DNA of 64,000 nucleotides from Dimorphilus gyrociliatus (lineage: Eukaryota > Annelida > Polychaeta > Dinophilidae). The notes beneath the pieces were generated by a model, which was given only the letters and a program-made list of their open reading frames with translations, searched no databases and was not told where the DNA came from. Positions 10,147 through 25,200 of this stretch are shown piece after piece. Location: NCBI GenBank assembly GCA_904063045.1, contig CAJFCJ010000001.1:3045501-3109500 (forward strand). Direction: 5' to 3'. The position numbers and the translations under genes are program-made. The first letter of the stretch is position 1, and each line of letters begins with the position of its first letter.

Positions 10147-11947
10147 ATGGCTCAACATACAAGCAACAGTACTGTTATACTTGAAGAAGTAAATGAATCT
10201 GGTAGTTCTATATCTGTTATTTCCAATCATACAACATATATTCATCAATCTATGAGAGCCTCTAAAGAATTTAAAAAGTTTAATACAAGTATGAAAGCCA
10301 ATGACGAAGATGATACGGAAAGTGATAAAACTGAAATGACTACCATGAGTAGAGTGGAAAGTAAAGAAGTTTTGGAAGTAGATCCAATGACCAGTACGGA
10401 AAATTTACCTAAGCTATCTAAAACTACTTCTATGCCAAAGATCGCTAAAATGGTAATGATGCCAGGTTTGAATAAGACTAAATCTTATAAAAGACCCCAC
10501 GCTTCATACGATGCGTTTATACTATATAAAGTGATTAAACCTGTATTATATGTTCTACAAAGTTGCGGTATGCTACCTATGAAAATTAAAACTGGTAAAT
10601 CAACAGTTTCACCTGAATTGGAATCTAGGAGAGAGTTCATTTCCGTTCCTCTGCTTATATATTCAGGGATTATTGTTGTTGTCATGACTGCCAATTGTAT
10701 TAGATCGTTTCTTGCTTTTAATAGCACTGATAATTTTGGTAGTAACCTATTTTTTAAGATAAAGATAACGTTATTCTGGTACGAAGCAGCTTCGAGAGCT
10801 ATTTTAGCTAATATGGTGTGTATTAGAGATAAAAAGAATGTTCATAACGTTTTCAAGACATTCGCACAAATATGTTTTAATGATGGTATTATATCTTACG
10901 AAGCCGCTTTGAAAAAGTCTATGGTTTATTCTCTTTTGGTGGTTGTTTTTATGATTATCTTAAACGCCGCAACGCTATTCTATGGTCTATTTATTGCTCC
11001 TAAAGAAGTCCAAGTTCTATTTGGATTTATAGTTGCTCCTCTAGACCCCGAGTCTATTACTGCAAAAATAATTATCTGGTTGCTACTCACCTGGGCTGGA
11101 GTAGTCGCCCTAAGTAGTTTATGCCTATTTACGACTATCTGTTACATATTCTACAAGGAATTTGAAGTTGTTACAAAAGCGTTTGCTTCAAAGATAAAGG
11201 AAGATGGCGTCTTTTTGGATGATTTAGAAAAATATAGGCTAATGCACCAGAAAAGGTATCCTACACTTTTCTTTTCTATAATATAAGTAGCTTATTCAAT
11301 TTCAATGGAAATGTTGACATTCGCTTCTTTTTAGGTGTAAAATATTGGACGAAGCTGATCAGATATTTAAATATTACATTGCTAACACCTACGGTACTAA
11401 TATTCCTCTTCTTTGTTTACTTTTATATGGATTGGTCTTTTCCGAACACCAGGCCGCTGGTCGTTTAACGGACGCCTGTTTTCTATTAGGCGTTCTTTTT
11501 CACGTTACAGTTATTACAATATCAGCAGTCATCGTAAACGGCATGGTAATATCATATATTTTATTTAAATAACTTGAATATATAGTACATATTTATATAT
11601 TTATATAATATTTATTTGTGTAAAAGGCTATCGACTTGTATAATTTAATCTTTGTTTATTAGGCACACGCACCCTTGAATGATATTTACAGTATTCGGGT
11701 TAAAAATACAACTAGCGAGAGGCAATTAATTGTTAGTATGTTTTTGAATAAATTAACGGCAACATCAATTGGAATGACTGCCTGGGATATGTTTGTCATA
11801 AACAAACCAACAATTTTAACTGTTATTGGAATGTTTACAACATATTTCTTTCTATTGGTTCAATTCAAGAATCCAGGAGCCCAAGCTCCAAAATGTCTAT
11901 GTACAATAGATGGAAATCAAATGTTTAATGGTTCGATTATTAATTAA
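10147..11947 (+). CDS. Gustatory-receptor-like seven-transmembrane protein
   Basis: Three exons (10147-11255, 11335-11545, 11663-11947; phases 2 and 0) encode 534 residues. Hydrophobic helices lie near residues 160-185, 200-222, 258-285, 315-345, 385-400, 418-440 and 495-515. The C-terminal helix ends TYFFLLVQF, the TYhhhhhQF signature of arthropod gustatory receptors and their gustatory-like relatives (7tm_7 superfamily). The preceding TAWDMFVINKPTILTVIGMF fits the same family. These are inverted-topology seven-helix proteins that form ligand-gated cation channels in insects; outside arthropods their roles are mostly unknown. The roughly 160-residue hydrophilic N-terminal extension, Ser/Thr- and Met-rich, is long for the family. 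An AATAAA at 11947-11952 overlaps the stop codon, so the 3' UTR may be very short. Confidence 0.8.
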
Positions 11948-13202
11948 ATAAAGGATTATTAAAATATACTGATTTTCTTCATATACCTAAAAACCAAATA
12001 AACAAACAAACAAACAAAAATAATGATATAATCCTACTATTTGAATACAAGATGTTTACTAATCTCTATGAACAATTAATGGGAAAAATGAATGTTTCTC
12101 TGTTCTTCTTTTGCATTATATGACAGTGTCTTTTTCTAATCCTGTATACTGTTTACTTTATACGTATCAGTTAAAATATTGCTACTTTTACTTCAAACTT
12201 TAAGATCTATGCCCTCTTTCCTCTCTACCCATCCTTTCAATTATCGTTAATTTAAGGTATTAATTAAGCCCAATTATCTCTTATTTATGCCTTTTCTCTT
12301 ATTGAAATTTAGTATAAATGATGAAATTAAAAAATATATGAAGGAATATAATTGTGAAATAAAAAAAACCAATAACTAAGTTGACGGAGTGAATAAAAGA
12401 AAGTATCCATGTCATTCGCCTCCTTTCATTTCCATGAACATACAAGCTTTCATAAGAAAGATTGAAATTGATAGAAAATCAAAGAATAGGTAAAGAATAT
12501 GAGAGAGAGAGGGAGGGAAGGAGGGAGAAAGAGAGAAAAGAGAATGTAAATGAGTTGATTAAGAACGCGAAAATAATCAATTCTTTATTACTTCTCTTCT
12601 ATTTTACTATTTCTTTCCCTCATTCTTTTTCACAGAACTATATTGAGTCGCAAGAGAACTTAAATAAGAAATAAATGGTTTTTTTTATTTAAAAAATAAT
12701 ACTAAAAAGAACTATTTCACTAGGTCAAAGGTTTCTTTTTAATTTAAGTTCGAATTAAAACTTTCAGAAATAAGAACAACTCATTTCTTTTTTTTGCCAA
12801 GATATTGAAATTTTTAAAGGTCGTAGCCTATTTGTTTCCGTATTAACAAAAGGTAAAAATTGAATAGAAAGAAAATAATAAAAGAGACTATATTGCCCTC
12901 AAACTAAACTTTGATTGGTTAATCTCGCTTGGTGTAAGTCACACAAAAATAAATTAATCAATAACGTTCTTCGTTGCCTATTTATTTCATTGAATACTGT
13001 TTGTTGGGAGTGCAGAGAAAAAAAGAAATAGAAGCCAAATACGAAGAATTAGCGTTCTTTTTTTAATTTCTTTTGATTATATTTGTGCATTTCTTTTTTA
13101 CTTTTATTAAAAAGGAAAATCTTACTTGAATATTAATTATTGATAAATTGATTAAACCAACTGATAAAACTGGAAAATTGCTTGAAAATTCATGAAATTA
13201 CA
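11948..13202. other. Intergenic spacer upstream of the giant gene
   Basis: A/T-rich, with an (AAAC)n run at about 11998-12017 and purine-rich tracts at 12500-12545. No gene seen. It must contain the promoter of the giant gene, but no motif stands out. Confidence 0.55.
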
Positions 13203-13272
13203 ATGTTAAATAAGCGCTGGTCGCTTTTGTACCTGTGCATTTTAATCTTTAATTCACTTGAAACAACCGAAG
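13203..13272 (+). other. Signal-peptide exon of the giant gene
   Basis: Encodes MLNKRWSLLYLCILIFNSLE followed by TTE and the split codon: a basic start, a hydrophobic core of about 12 residues and a polar end, as in a cleavable secretion signal. The next exon joins in phase 1 directly to the first Cys-rich residues. No alternative upstream Met is in frame with it. Confidence 0.8.
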
Positions 13273-16200
13273 GTTTGTTTATTATATTAATTTAAATCTT
13301 TCAATAAAATTTATTAAATAGACCTCATAGTTTAATTTGAATAAACTATTTAATTAATGAATATCTTAGCGGCCTGTAATTGCGTATCGGATTGCGTAGC
13401 ATCATGTTCAGCTGGACAATACTTTGATAGCAGCACTGGAAATTGCGTGCAATGCGAAGCTGGATACTAGTAAGTAGAGAGAGAGAGAGAGAAAGAGAAA
13501 GAGAGAAATATACATATTTTAAAGAGTCTCAAATCAATTTTGAATCTGAAAGTACAATTTAACATAGGACAAAGAAAGTTTAAAGTAGTAAACTCATGTT
13601 ACTTTAATAAACAGAGGTAGAATAATCAATAATGACAAATTCTCTTTAACTGATATAATTAATGGGATCAGATCAATAAGTCCATTATTTACTGTATAAA
13701 AATCAACTCTGAGAAAATTGACTTTAGAAAGGTAAGACTAAATTTTTGATGGAATAAGAGAATTTCCTTTTCTTTCAATTGAAAAAGACAATTTTCTTTT
13801 GATAAGATTTATTTCAAAACTTTCTTCATTAAGAATAGGATTAATTCAGTATATAAATGATTATAAATATCATATTAAGTGTATGCTGCATACGATGTAT
13901 ACTGTATAGCTTATATGTAAAAAATATTTATCAAGGAAATCAATTTAACATTATATCTGATAATAAAGGTTTTCCCTAGATTATATGCAAACTTTATGGG
14001 AATATAAGTAAAATGGTATGGCTATTATGCATCTTCAAATTAATTATTAATGAATACTCTATTATTTATTCATTAATAGTCCCTTTTTACAACAAAATAA
14101 CACTTAAACTTACTTCAATCGATATTCAAACGATTCATTGCTATAAGACTACATAATATTGGTGTTAATTTATAGATTTAGATAAAGATATAGAGATAAT
14201 GATAGAAAAGGGAAACAAAAAGTTAGGGTAAGGGAAATGGAGTAGAGAAAATGAAAGAAAGAAAAAAGACTGAGTCGAGTAAATTTGTACTTAATTAAGA
14301 AGATTTCTTTTTGTACAATATGAGAAAATGTACTTGTTTATATCGTAACTATGACATAGAAGTATTGCAAATATAACTTGCATAGAACTATTAGCTGGCT
14401 TAAAGCCATAAAATTCATATTGGCTATTGTTATATTAAGTTTGCTTTTCTGTTCTTACTAAAATATTTTACCGTTTACTGACAGATTACAGACGAATAGC
14501 AATCTATAAGTTGTATTTGATTTCGCTTTTAGTATCGGATTAGGATTAAAATTAGGTCATTGTCTAGGAAAGTATTTGGTTATGTCATTCTCCTATGCCT
14601 ATTGCGTAATTAACTTGACCTGTTGAATATACTAAGACAATTCAACAGTAAAGAGTTTATTCAAGATAAATTTCTATTTATAGGAAAAATTTAAAGCTTT
14701 TTTTATCAAATAAATAATAAAGTAATCCTATTGAAAACCTTAATAATGGAAAAAATAACGATTTGTCGTCTATTATAGCTGCGCCGGTGGAAGTACAGCA
14801 AAGCAAGCATGTCCTGGAGGAACCAAAAATTCGGCTACTGGTCAATCGCTTGTAAGCGCTTGTGTTGATTGTGGAACTGGTTATTATAGTGCTACTGGGT
14901 CATCTAGTTGTACATTGTGTCCTGCTGGACAGTCTTGTCCATCAACTCAGACAACAACTCCTCAAGATTGTCCTGCTGGCCAATTTTCTCCTGATGGAGC
15001 AGCAACATGCACAGATTGCAGTTCCGGACACTTTTGTCCTACTGTAAACAGTAAAACCCAAACTGCATGTCCTGATGGCTATTATCAAACTGCTTCAGGA
15101 CAAGCAAATTGCAATAATCAATGCCCAGCTGGTCACGAATGTCCAGGAAAAAGTACCGCTGTTCAATGTGCCAAAGGATTTTATAGTCCCGCTGCAGAAG
15201 GTGGATGTAAGCCTTGCGCAAGCGGCTCCTATTCTTCTTCACCAGGTTAGATCATTTATTTAATTATTGTTGTACTTAGAAAATTAATTTTAGGGGCCGC
15301 AAGTTGTACTCAATGCCCCGCTGGATACAAGTGTGCAGACCCAACATCAACTGCTGTAAAATGCCCAAAGGGATGGATATCTGCTGCTGGAAAAATTGCT
15401 TGTACAAAATGTGCGGCTGGACAACAATCGGATTTAGATAATGAAAACTGTGTTGACTGTACTGCTGGATACAAATGCCCAGACCCTGAAGCCAATCCTG
15501 TAGCTTGTTCAACTGGTGAATACTCACTATCTGGAGCAAGTTCGTGTAGTCCCTGCCCTGCTGGAAGCCAATGTCCAAGTAAAAATAGTGCATCCGCATG
15601 TCCACTAGGAACTTATTCTACAGGCGGATGGGCCACTTGTAAAGATTGTCCTGGAGGATACAGTTGCACGTCTTCAACAAGTCCTGTGCAGTGTGTTGGT
15701 GGAAAATATTCTGCATCACAATGTAACTAATTCTTTTTCTTAATCTTTAATTTTTTCTTTTATTAATTCATTTTATTCTCAAATTTGATTTTTCAGCTAT
15801 GACATGCTCTACCTGCCAGGCAGGAAATTATTGTCCACTTGGAGCCGATAGGGAATATGCTTGTCCAACTGGTACTTATAGTGCAGCAGGAGCAACTGCT
15901 TGCACTGATTGTCCAGCTGGTAAAAGTTGTCCATCGCCTGGTAATACCGCTACTGACTGTGAAGCCGGACAATATTCTTTTGCTGGAGAAACAACTTGCA
16001 CTGATTGTCCAGCTGGTCATTCCTGTCCAAGTAAAGATCAAGTGCCAGCTCCTTGTGCCTCTGGATATTATCAAACATCACAAAAGCAAACATCGTGCAC
16101 CCAGTGTCCTGCTGGAAGCTATTGTGATTCGGCCACAGCATCTCCAAAGCCTTGCCCAGGAGGATATCAGAGTTTGGCTGGAGCAACAAGTTGTGAGGCA

Positions 16201-19200
16201 TGTCCCTCTGGATATAGCTGCAGTGGCAATGATCTAGCTACACCGAATGCAGCTTGCCCAGCAGGTCACTACTCCTCAACTGGAGACGTGGACTGTCACG
16301 AATGCCCTGCAGGGAAATATTGTCCAACAACACAGTAATAACATAGTCAAGTTTTAAAAACGTTTAATGTGTCTTTACGCATTTTTAGGATAACAGCACC
16401 AATTGACTGCGCTCCAGGAACTTACTCCTCTGCTGCCGCTACAGCCTGCACAAACTGTTCACCAGGAAAAGCATGCCCAAATCTGGATGGTTCTGGAATA
16501 TTAGATTGTACCCCCGGACAATATTCATTGAGCAGTAAGCAAAGATTTGTAACTAAAAATAGTGTAGTAACAATTACTTTTCACTAGATGCTATTGCATG
16601 CACAACTTGCTCACCTGGATATGCCTGTCCAAACACTACAAGGCCAATTGTTATCAAATGCTCTCCTGGATTCTATTCCATTGGAGGTCAAGACGAGTGT
16701 ACACCATGTACACCAGGAAATGCGTGTCCTGACATAGAAAAAGCGACTATTAATCCATGTCCAATAGGAACATATGCAGTAGCAAATCAGTCTACATGTA
16801 CTACATGCCCAGCAGGTTTTGAATGTCCGGATATCGATCAAGATACAAAGTAAGAACTATAGAGAAATGAAAAAGATATATTTAAACTTGTTATTTTACT
16901 TAATTCACTAGGAAACCTTGTGAAGAGGGATATTATTCATTTGGAAATCAGGAAAAATGTACCTACTGTCCAGAAGGATATAGCTGCCCCCACAAACATA
17001 AAGGACCTCAGCTATGTGATCAAGGTTTTTATAGCGAAGCAAAATCCGTTAATTGCACCGGTTGCGAACCCGGCTTTGCTTGTCCTGAACCTCAAGCGAC
17101 AAAGAAAAGCGAATGTGCACCTGGAACTTACTCTTCAGGAGGAGCTATTGTATGTTCTCAATGTGACCCTGGGTTCAGATGCAAAATGGGTTCAACCTCT
17201 CCTAGACCTGATGATGGTATTTGTGAGAAGGGTGGATGGTGCGATGGGAAAGCCTTTTACGCCTGCCCATCAGGAACTTACAACCCTTTAAATGGTTCCT
17301 CCAGCGAAACTGACTGTAAACCGTGTCCTCCAGGATTCTTTTGTACTGGACCAGGAGAAATAGATTATTCTGATAAACACTGTCCACCTGGACACTACTG
17401 TTTGCAAGGAACTACAATTAGCACAAATTTTCCATGTCCAGGAGGAACATTCTTTGACAAGGTAAATGCTACAAGTAAAAACGATTGCCTACCTTGTCCA
17501 GAAGGTTTTTACTGTCCACCTGGAAATTCAGTTCCAATAATCTGTCCTGCTGGCTTCTGGTGTACTGCATCTCAAAGTACAGGAGTCCAGAATGCTTGCC
17601 CTCTAGGAACATTTAGCAGTCTAACAGGCCTTAAAAGTAATTAATTATTAATATTAAAGATCAAATTTTTTTCTAATATGAATAATTTTTGCAGATTGGA
17701 CTCAGTGTACAGACTGCACCGTTGGTCATTATTGTCCGTTTGGAACTGAAACAGAACCAAGAATTTCACCATTGCCTTGTCCATCTGGAACTTATAATCC
17801 TAATGATAGAACTGGAGATATTTTAAATTGTAGAAGATGCGATGCAGGATATTCTTGCCCAAGAATTGGCCAACATAACGTAACTGACCCATGCGAGGAA
17901 GGATATTACTGTCCTAACGGCACAATTACACCTGGTGAATTTCCTTGTCTGCCTGGAACTTACACGGATCAAATACATTTGAGATCAGCAGATGAATGTT
18001 CGCCTTGTCCCGAAGGACACTACTGTGATTGGGGAACAGCAAATTTCAGCAGCTCGAAGCCGCCAAGACCTTGTAAACAAGGTCATTATTGCCCTGCACA
18101 AACAACAGCTCCAGATAGATTTCCATGTCCAGCGGGAACATATACAAGTCAGTCAGATTTAGCAAGAGCTGATCAATGCACACCATGTACTGAAGGAAAC
18201 TATTGTCTTGGAGGTGAATCCAGTCCAAGTGACATTTGTCTTCCTGGGCATTATTGCCCCACAGGATCAAGATTTGCTACTGAATTTGCATGTCCGAATG
18301 GAACTTATAATAAAAATTATGGAATGAAAAGTCTTGCCGATTGCTTAAATTGTACTCAAGGACACTATTGTGAGGAAGCATACGAATTACCAAAAGATTG
18401 TCCAGAAGGAACATACATGCCGTACGGAACAGAAGTTGCAACCGGTGACTTCAAAGGTCCTGGAGGGCCAGCACAAAGAGAATTTGCTTGTCTTGACTGC
18501 CTTGCTGGCTACTTTTGTGGCGTTGCAGAAGTTACACCACAACCATGTGGTAAAGGGAAGTATTCAAAAAAAGGACAAAAGCAATGCGTTATATGCGAAA
18601 TTGGGTAAGATCATTTCCGTTCCTACATATATATATATATAAATACTCAGTAATTTCTACTCTTTAGTCATTATTGCGATGAGGATGCTACGTCAGAAGA
18701 AGCTATGCTTAAGAATAAGAGGTGCCCAGCAGGACAGTTCTGTCAAGCTGGATTACAAGCTTTAGGGGATGCTGTTGATTGCTCTCTTGCTAAATATTGT
18801 CCAGAAGGTTTATATTTAAATTTAAAATTAGAATACAAACATAATTTTGTTTTTTATCTTTCCAGCAACTAAGGAAATGATTAATTGTCCAGTGGGAACA
18901 TTTAACCCTACAACGGGAAAGGGTAACAAAACAACCGATTGTCTTCCATGTACCGAAGGATATTATTGTCTGGAAGGAAGTTCAAGTGCAACTGGTGCTT
19001 GTGAAAAAGGCTTTTACTGTCCAAGTCCAATACCAAACCCTTATAGTAATGATCCACCTGAAATTGGCTCTTACGGTCCAAAACAAGAACAATGTCCAGA
19101 AAAAACCTACACTGATGTCACAGCTACTAAGAAACTGGGTGACTGTAAAATTTGTCCTGCTGGTTATTATTGTACTAGAGCAAGTTCAGCACCAATAGAT

Positions 19201-22200
19201 TGTCCAAGAGGATATTTTTGCGTTGAAGGAGTAGAAAAACCTGCTCCTTGTCCAATTGGCCGATACGGCAACGAATCTAATGCCGACGCTTTAGAGAAAT
19301 GTCCGCTTTGTGATAAGGGATGGTACTGCGATGCTCCAGGTTTGTTACAACCAAGAGCCCCTTGCGATCCCGGTTATTTATGTCACGAAGGCGCCAAAGA
19401 ATCTGGTCCCACAGATGGCGTAACTGGTGAAATTTGTCCAGCTGGAGGATATTGTACCCTTGGTTCTTATGTGGCTAAGAATTGTCCATTGGGTACATAT
19501 TCGAACGTCACTGGTGCTGTGAACGAATATGATTGTTTTGATTGTGATCCTGGATATTACTGTTCTGCAGTATCTGGAGGAGAACCTACTGGATTGTGCT
19601 GGGGAGGATACTATTGTACCGGAAGAGCGAAAACTCCCAGACAAAACTATACTTTGCCAGGTTATTACTCACCAAATGGCTCGGTTGCTCCCAGAGAATG
19701 TGAAATAGGCTCATATCAACCGTACGAGGCTCAGCCCGATTGTATAACATGCGAACCAGGATTCTACTGTCCTGAAAAGAAGATGGATCACAACATTGCT
19801 TGTCCAGCAGGTAAATTCTGTGGAAATGGTAGCTATGTACCTCAAGATTGTCCACCAGGAACGTTTTCAAATAGAACTCATATGACACACGTAGAAAATT
19901 GTACAGATTGTCCACAAGGATACTATTGCCAAGATAGAGGTATAACAGAACCAACAGGAAAATGCAAAGCGGGTCATATATGCTTCCAAAATGCTCTGAA
20001 CGACGACCCTGTCTTCAATGATGATGTGTCTAGTAACAAAACTATTGTTACTTACGGTGATGTTTGCGCACCAGGCCATTATTGTCCAGCTGGAACCGCT
20101 TTGATGATTCCTTGTCCGAGAGGGACTTATAATCCAGACAGGGGAGGTATCTCAGAAGCGTCAGCTTGTAAACCCTGTCCCGCTGGCAGCTACTGTAATG
20201 GAACCGGTCTCTCAGGTGTTTCAGGAGCATGTGATAAGGGATACTATTGTGTAGGCAGAGCTTTTCTACCAAATCCAAATGACAATACTACAGGATTTAT
20301 TTGTCCACAAAATCATTTTTGCGTAGAAGGAAGCCAAGTACCTAAAACATGTCCTCTTGGTTATAGTGCAAATTTTACAGGTTTATCAGAGTGCACATTG
20401 TGCCTAGCCGGGTATTGGTGTTTGCCAGGAGAATACCCAAGATTATGTCCCAAGGGATCTTATTGTCCAGCTAGTACAAATTCCATTCCTCTTACGATAC
20501 CAAAAGCTTGCCCAGAAGGTACGTATGGAGGACGAGATGGCCTAGAGAAGTCAGATGACTGTAGCAGTTGCGATCCTGGACATTATTGTGTAGGAACTGG
20601 ACAAACTAACTCTACAGGATTAATTCAAGCTGGACATTGGTCAACAACAGGCTCAACAACATCAACTCCTGCTGAAGATGACTCTGTAATTAGAGGATTA
20701 TGTCCAAAAGGTTACTACTGTCCAGAAGGTAGTAGTAGACCAGTTTCTTGTCCATCAGGTACTTTTGGTTTTGGATGGATGTATAAGACTGTCGACGATT
20801 GTAATCCTTGCGAAGGCGGTAAATACTGTCCCGAAACGAATATGACAACAAGCGGTCCAGACTGTTATGCTGGTCATTATTGCTCATCTAAATCACCAGT
20901 TCCTGATCCTGTTAATCAAACATATGGTAGCGAATGTCCAACAGGTTTCTTCTGTCCTCTTGGCTCAGCGACACCTGAGCCTTGTCCAGCTGGAAAATTC
21001 CAAAATGAAACGAGACAGAGCGTGTGTAAAGATTGTCCTCAAGGATTTTATTGCCCGTTAAATACAAGCAATCCATTCTCTTGTCCCTCTGGTTACTGGT
21101 GCATTGCCAATCAACAAGAAGCATTTTTAAATCCATGTCCAATCGGAACCTACAACAATCTTACAGAAAGGCGAACAGTTGCAACATGTCGATCATGTCT
21201 TCCGGGTCATTATTGTGCCATTCCAGGTTTAAGTGAACCTACTGATGAATGTGATCCTGGATGGTATTGTCTAACTCGATCAACTGCAGCTCAACCAGCT
21301 GTCGCCGCTGAAGGAGGAAGATGTACTGCTGGTAATTTCTGTCCAAAGGGAAGCTCACAACAAATACCTTGCACTCCTGGAATGTATTGTAATAATGCAG
21401 AATTAGCAGAACCAGCTGGTAATTGTTCGGCCGGCTACTATTGCTCTGCCGCATCGACAACACCAACTCCAACAGATGGTGTTATGGGTAATTTGTGCCC
21501 AAAAGGATTCTATTGTCCCAGTGGTAGCGAAAGTGGTATAGGATGTCCACCTGGTTCAATGCTTAACGTTACTGGAGGCAAATCAATAGATGAGTGTTTT
21601 AACTGTACTAAAGGATATTATTGCAGTGGTTATGGAAATGATGATCCAACAGGACCTTGTGATCCTGGTTATTATTGTCCAACAGGAATATCTCTTCAAA
21701 ATCCATCTGAATACATTTGCCCTATTGGTCACTTTTGCGTAGGGAATAATCACGAACCAGTAAGATGTGTTTCAGGAACTTACCAAGATCAAACAGGACA
21801 AAGCCAATGTAAAGAGTGTCCGAAAGGATTCTTCTGTGATAACACAATTGCGCCAGTCGTTCTCTTCAGTAGTTCAAAATGTCCAGAAGGTCATTACTGT
21901 CCACCTGGTACGAAACATTCAACGGAATTTAGATGTCCATCTGGAACATATAGCAATTTCACCGGATTAGAAAATGTAACAGACTGTCTTCCATGTCCAG
22001 GAGGTTTCTACTGCGATGCTGAAGCCCAGATATCATATTCCAAAATTTGCCAAGAAGGGTATTTATTACAATGTTACGGTTTTACTTGTTTTAATTTTTA
22101 ACTCTACGGAATTTTATTTTTAGATACTTCTGCAAACAATACGCCAAAACAGCTACACCAACCCAAAATACAGATGCAAACGTATGCCCTATAGGTCATT

Positions 22201-25200
22201 TCTGTCCTTCAGGCACAAGTCAACCAAAGAAATGCCCTATCGGAACTTTTTCGAGTGCAACCCTTTTAACCAAAGAATTAGACTGTCTTAATTGTACAGC
22301 TGTACGTTAAAATTGTCTATTATCTAAAGTTCATTTCTAATTTTGATAATTCTTTGCAGGGATACTACTGTGCTGATTTAGGTAGAACAGAACCAAATGA
22401 TCCTTGTTCAGCAGGATACTATTGTCCTGTGGGATCGAGTAGTCCCACGCAAATTGATTGTCCCATGGGATACTATTGCGTTAATGGCAGTGCAGATCCA
22501 ACAAAGTGCCCTATAGGAACTTTCTCAAACAGAACGATTGTTAAGGCTAAAGACGACTGCCTTAAATGTCTTGGTGGATGGTATTGCGACACTGAAGGAT
22601 TGATCACACCAACAGGTCTTTGCAGTGAAGGATATTTCTGTCCTGAAGGATCAAGTTCAAGACAACCAGCTGCTACTCCATGCCCAGTTGGAAATTATTG
22701 CCCAGAAGGATCAGCAGCTCCATTACCTTGTCGAAACAATACCCACGTCAATCATACACATGCAGTACAGTGCTATAATTGTCCTGCTGGTTTCTATTGT
22801 GTTAAACAAGGGTCCTCTGAAATATGTCCAAAAGGCTACTATTGTCCAGCTGGCACTGGCTTAGACTGGAAAGCCTGTCCAAGAGGATCATATAGTGATG
22901 TTGAAGGATTATATGAAAGATCTCAATGCAAACAGTGCCCGCCCGGAAAATACTGTGACGGAGAACATCTCGCGACACCATCAGGAGATTGTGGTGAGGG
23001 GCACTTTTGTACTTATGGAGTAGATCAGAAATACCCAACGGGAATAAATCAAACTGGACCATTTAATAATACTTGCTATGACGACAGAGAAATTGGATCA
23101 GGAGGAATATGTCCAGTCGGCCATTACTGTAGTCAAGGTAGTTTTGAACCCACGCCTTGTGCCAACGGAACCTACGCCAATAAACCAGGTTCTGCTTCAT
23201 GCAACATATGTCCTCAAGGTTATTGGTGTCCACTTGGCAGTGTCAACTTTACAGATTATCCATGTCCTAAAGGATACTATTGCCCAGTTGGAACCAAGTG
23301 GATCAATGATAATCCATGCCCAGCAGGAACGTTTAATAATAGGACAATGAGATTCAAATTAGATCATTGTTTAGCTTGTCCAGGAGGAGAATATTGTAAG
23401 GACGAAGCATTGTCTGAAACATCAGGACTCTGTGATGCAGGATATTATTGTAATATAAACTCAACCACAGCTACACCGTCAGGAGGTTATATGGGAGATA
23501 TTTGTAAAGCCGGGTACTACTGTCCAGCAGGATCTGATCATCCTTATCCTTGCAAGCCTGGACACTTCTGTTCAGGTGACGGACTTAATTATACTTCTGG
23601 CCTATGCTCACCTGGTTACTTCTGTACAATTAAAGCAACAATTGCTAATCCAACCGATGGTAACATAACTGGAGATATATGTCCAACGGGTGCGTACTGT
23701 CCTCAAGGAAGTTATGCTCCTCTACTCTGTCAAGTTGGCACATACTTGAATGGAACTGGAAATGATGAAGCAGCCGATTGCCTGCCCTGCACACCAGGAT
23801 CTTTCTGTCGTGGAAGCGGTAAGTATTAAAAAATTCATACTAGAATAGATAAAAGACTAATTTAATTAATATGAACAGGTAATGCTATACCAGACGGACC
23901 TTGTGCTGCTGGTTGGTATTGTCCTCCAAGCCAGAGTGATCCTAGACCTGTAGGATATAATTGTACTTTGGGACATTATTGTCCTGAAGGAAGTGCCCAA
24001 CCAGTCAGATGCTCAAGTGGAAAATATCAAGATGAACTTGGATCAACAACATGTAAAACATGCCCGGCTGGTTATTACTGCGATTCAACTTTCGACCCAG
24101 TGGTACTCTACAACAGCTCTTATTGTCCTAAAGGTAAGGTTATATAAAAATATAGTTACCGAAATATCAATTTTTCTTCACATATCAGGCTACTACTGCC
24201 CAATTGAAACTAAGTATGCAAAGGAATTCCCGTGTCCTATATCTACTTTCTTGAATGTTACTCACAAAACAAGTGAAAGTGATTGCTTCCCTTGTAGAGG
24301 AGGATACTACTGTGATCAAACGGGACTTGCGGAGCCGACTGGACCATGTGACGCAGGTTATTACTGTCACCATAGCTCAAACAGCTCTTCGCCAAATCTA
24401 GGAGAACTCGGAGACGAATGTCCACCTGGTTTCTATTGTCCGGAAAATTCGGTTGCTCCTCAAGCTTGTCCACCAGGGACATACAGTTCAGCTATGAAAT
24501 TGAAATCCATTTTAGAATGTACCAACTGTACTGGTGGTAAATACTGCTCTAAATGGAACATGACAGTCATAGAAGGAGATTGTCAAGCCGGCTATTATTG
24601 TCCTAGTGGAGCTGATAAAGCAGACTTTATAAGTTGTCCGGCAGGATCATACTGTCCAACAGGAAGCATAAATCCAACATTCTGCCCAAGAGGAACATAT
24701 TCAAACTCTTTAACTCTAACTGCAGTAGAATTATGTAACAACTGTACAACTGGTTTCTACTGTCCACAAGAGGGACAGACTGATGCAACTCTCACTTGCT
24801 GGGGAGGATTTTATTGTCCTCCTGGTCAATTTGATCCTAATCCAGCAGAGTTCATATGTCCTGTTGGTCTTCATTGTCCAAATGGAAGTAGCACTTACAA
24901 GCAATGCCTACCAGGATACTTTACAAATAGCACTGGAAATAGTGAATGTCAAATATGTCCAGCTGGCTACTACTGCTTACCAGTTCTTCCACAAAATGCT
25001 TCTCTCAATGCTCAGTTGTGTCCAAAAGGCTATTATTGCCCTGAAGGAACGGAACTGAACTGGAACAGCTGTCCAAGAGGTACATTCAGCAATGTTGAAG
25101 GTCTAAAAACGGTTACTGAGTGTACTCCTTGCACCGGAGGAAAGTACTGTGACGGTATCCATCTTGTCGATGTAAGTGGCGATTGCAAAGCTGGTCACTA

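Noticed and set aside
12462-12674. 70-codon plus-strand open frame upstream of the giant gene
   Set aside because: Its Arg/Glu/Lys-rich start comes from a purine tract, and it has no domain and no neighbours to splice with.
15839-16237. Second plus-strand frame across the early Cys-rich exons (also 14862-15047, 16920-17291)
   Set aside because: It overlaps the CPAGxxCP frame, crosses splice sites without using them, and has only Val/Leu/Gln-rich low-complexity content.
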